DNA of 5,404 nucleotides from an uncultured Lachnospiraceae bacterium. GTDB taxonomy: Bacteria > Bacillota > Clostridia > Lachnospirales > Lachnospiraceae. Under the pieces are notes generated by a model. It was given only the letters and a program-made list of their open reading frames with translations, had not been told where the DNA came from and searched no databases. Positions within the stretch are counted from its first letter, which is position 1; every line of letters starts with the position of its first letter. The DNA lies in contig CAJUTD010000128.1 of assembly GCA_910589635.1 (NCBI GenBank), forward strand, positions 1 to 5,404, in the 5' to 3' direction. A program made the translations under genes and the position numbers. Below, in pieces: positions 5,354 through 5,404 of this stretch.

Positions 5354-5404
5354 AGCGATAGACGGGGCTCGAACCCGCGGTCTCGACCTTGGCAAGGTCG
5401 CGCG
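5354..5404 (-). tRNA. tRNA-Gly (anticodon GCC), 5' part beyond the window
   Basis: Fifty-one bases of the 3' part are present. On the minus strand the anticodon arm is CGACC-TTGCCAA-GGTCG (5400-5384), with anticodon GCC at 5393-5391 reading GGC and GGU glycine codons. A 5-nt variable loop AGACC follows. The T arm is GCGGG-TTCGAGC-CCCGT (5378-5362). The 3' acceptor strand is CTATCGC (5361-5355) with discriminator T at 5354, the base expected for bacterial tRNA-Gly. CCA is not encoded (TTTC follows), so it must be added by nucleotidyltransferase. The 5' acceptor strand and most of the D arm lie outside. Confidence 0.95.

Noticed and set aside
5299..5404. tRNA-Gly as an integration site for a mobile element
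   Set aside because: tRNA-Gly genes are common attachment sites, but no integrase, no repeated tRNA 3' end and no cargo genes are visible; the adjacent operon looks like normal metabolic genes.

Overview
The window looks like an ordinary chromosomal segment of a low-to-mid GC Firmicute, most likely a gut Clostridium of the Lachnospiraceae type. Grounds: a CIRCE operator with a sigma-A promoter ahead of an Hsp20 gene, strong AGGAGG ribosome binding sites, a GTG start, a BspA-type leucine-rich-repeat surface protein fused to Ig-like and fibronectin III domains, and a tRNA gene with no encoded CCA. The taxonomic call is inference from protein style; no marker gene is present.

Layout from left to right. 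Positions 1-170 hold a probable small RNA or regulatory leader on the minus strand. It has its own extended -10 promoter and ends in a perfect hairpin that runs off the left edge. Divergent from it, a CIRCE element overlaps a near-consensus promoter driving a small heat shock protein (397-819, plus). A convergent intergenic stretch with several hairpins (820-946) separates this from a secreted LRR/Ig/Fn3 protein (947-2467, minus), which has its own promoter in the 325-bp gap 2468-2792. That gap also carries a 16-bp perfect terminator stem. Next, on the minus strand, comes a two-gene operon: an amidohydrolase (4331-5176) whose stop overlaps the GTG start of a sodium:solute symporter (2793-4337). 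The right edge holds the 3' two-thirds of tRNA-Gly(GCC) on the minus strand, followed by an intrinsic terminator.

How the genes work together: the amidohydrolase and symporter are almost certainly co-transcribed and translationally coupled, which suggests import of a small solute and its intracellular hydrolysis or decarboxylation; the substrate cannot be read from the sequence. Hsp20 is a stand-alone, probably HrcA-controlled stress gene. The LRR protein is a stand-alone secreted adhesin-like protein. I found no mobile element, CRISPR array, toxin-antitoxin pair, phage gene or defence system. The least explained element is the minus-strand RNA at the left edge.
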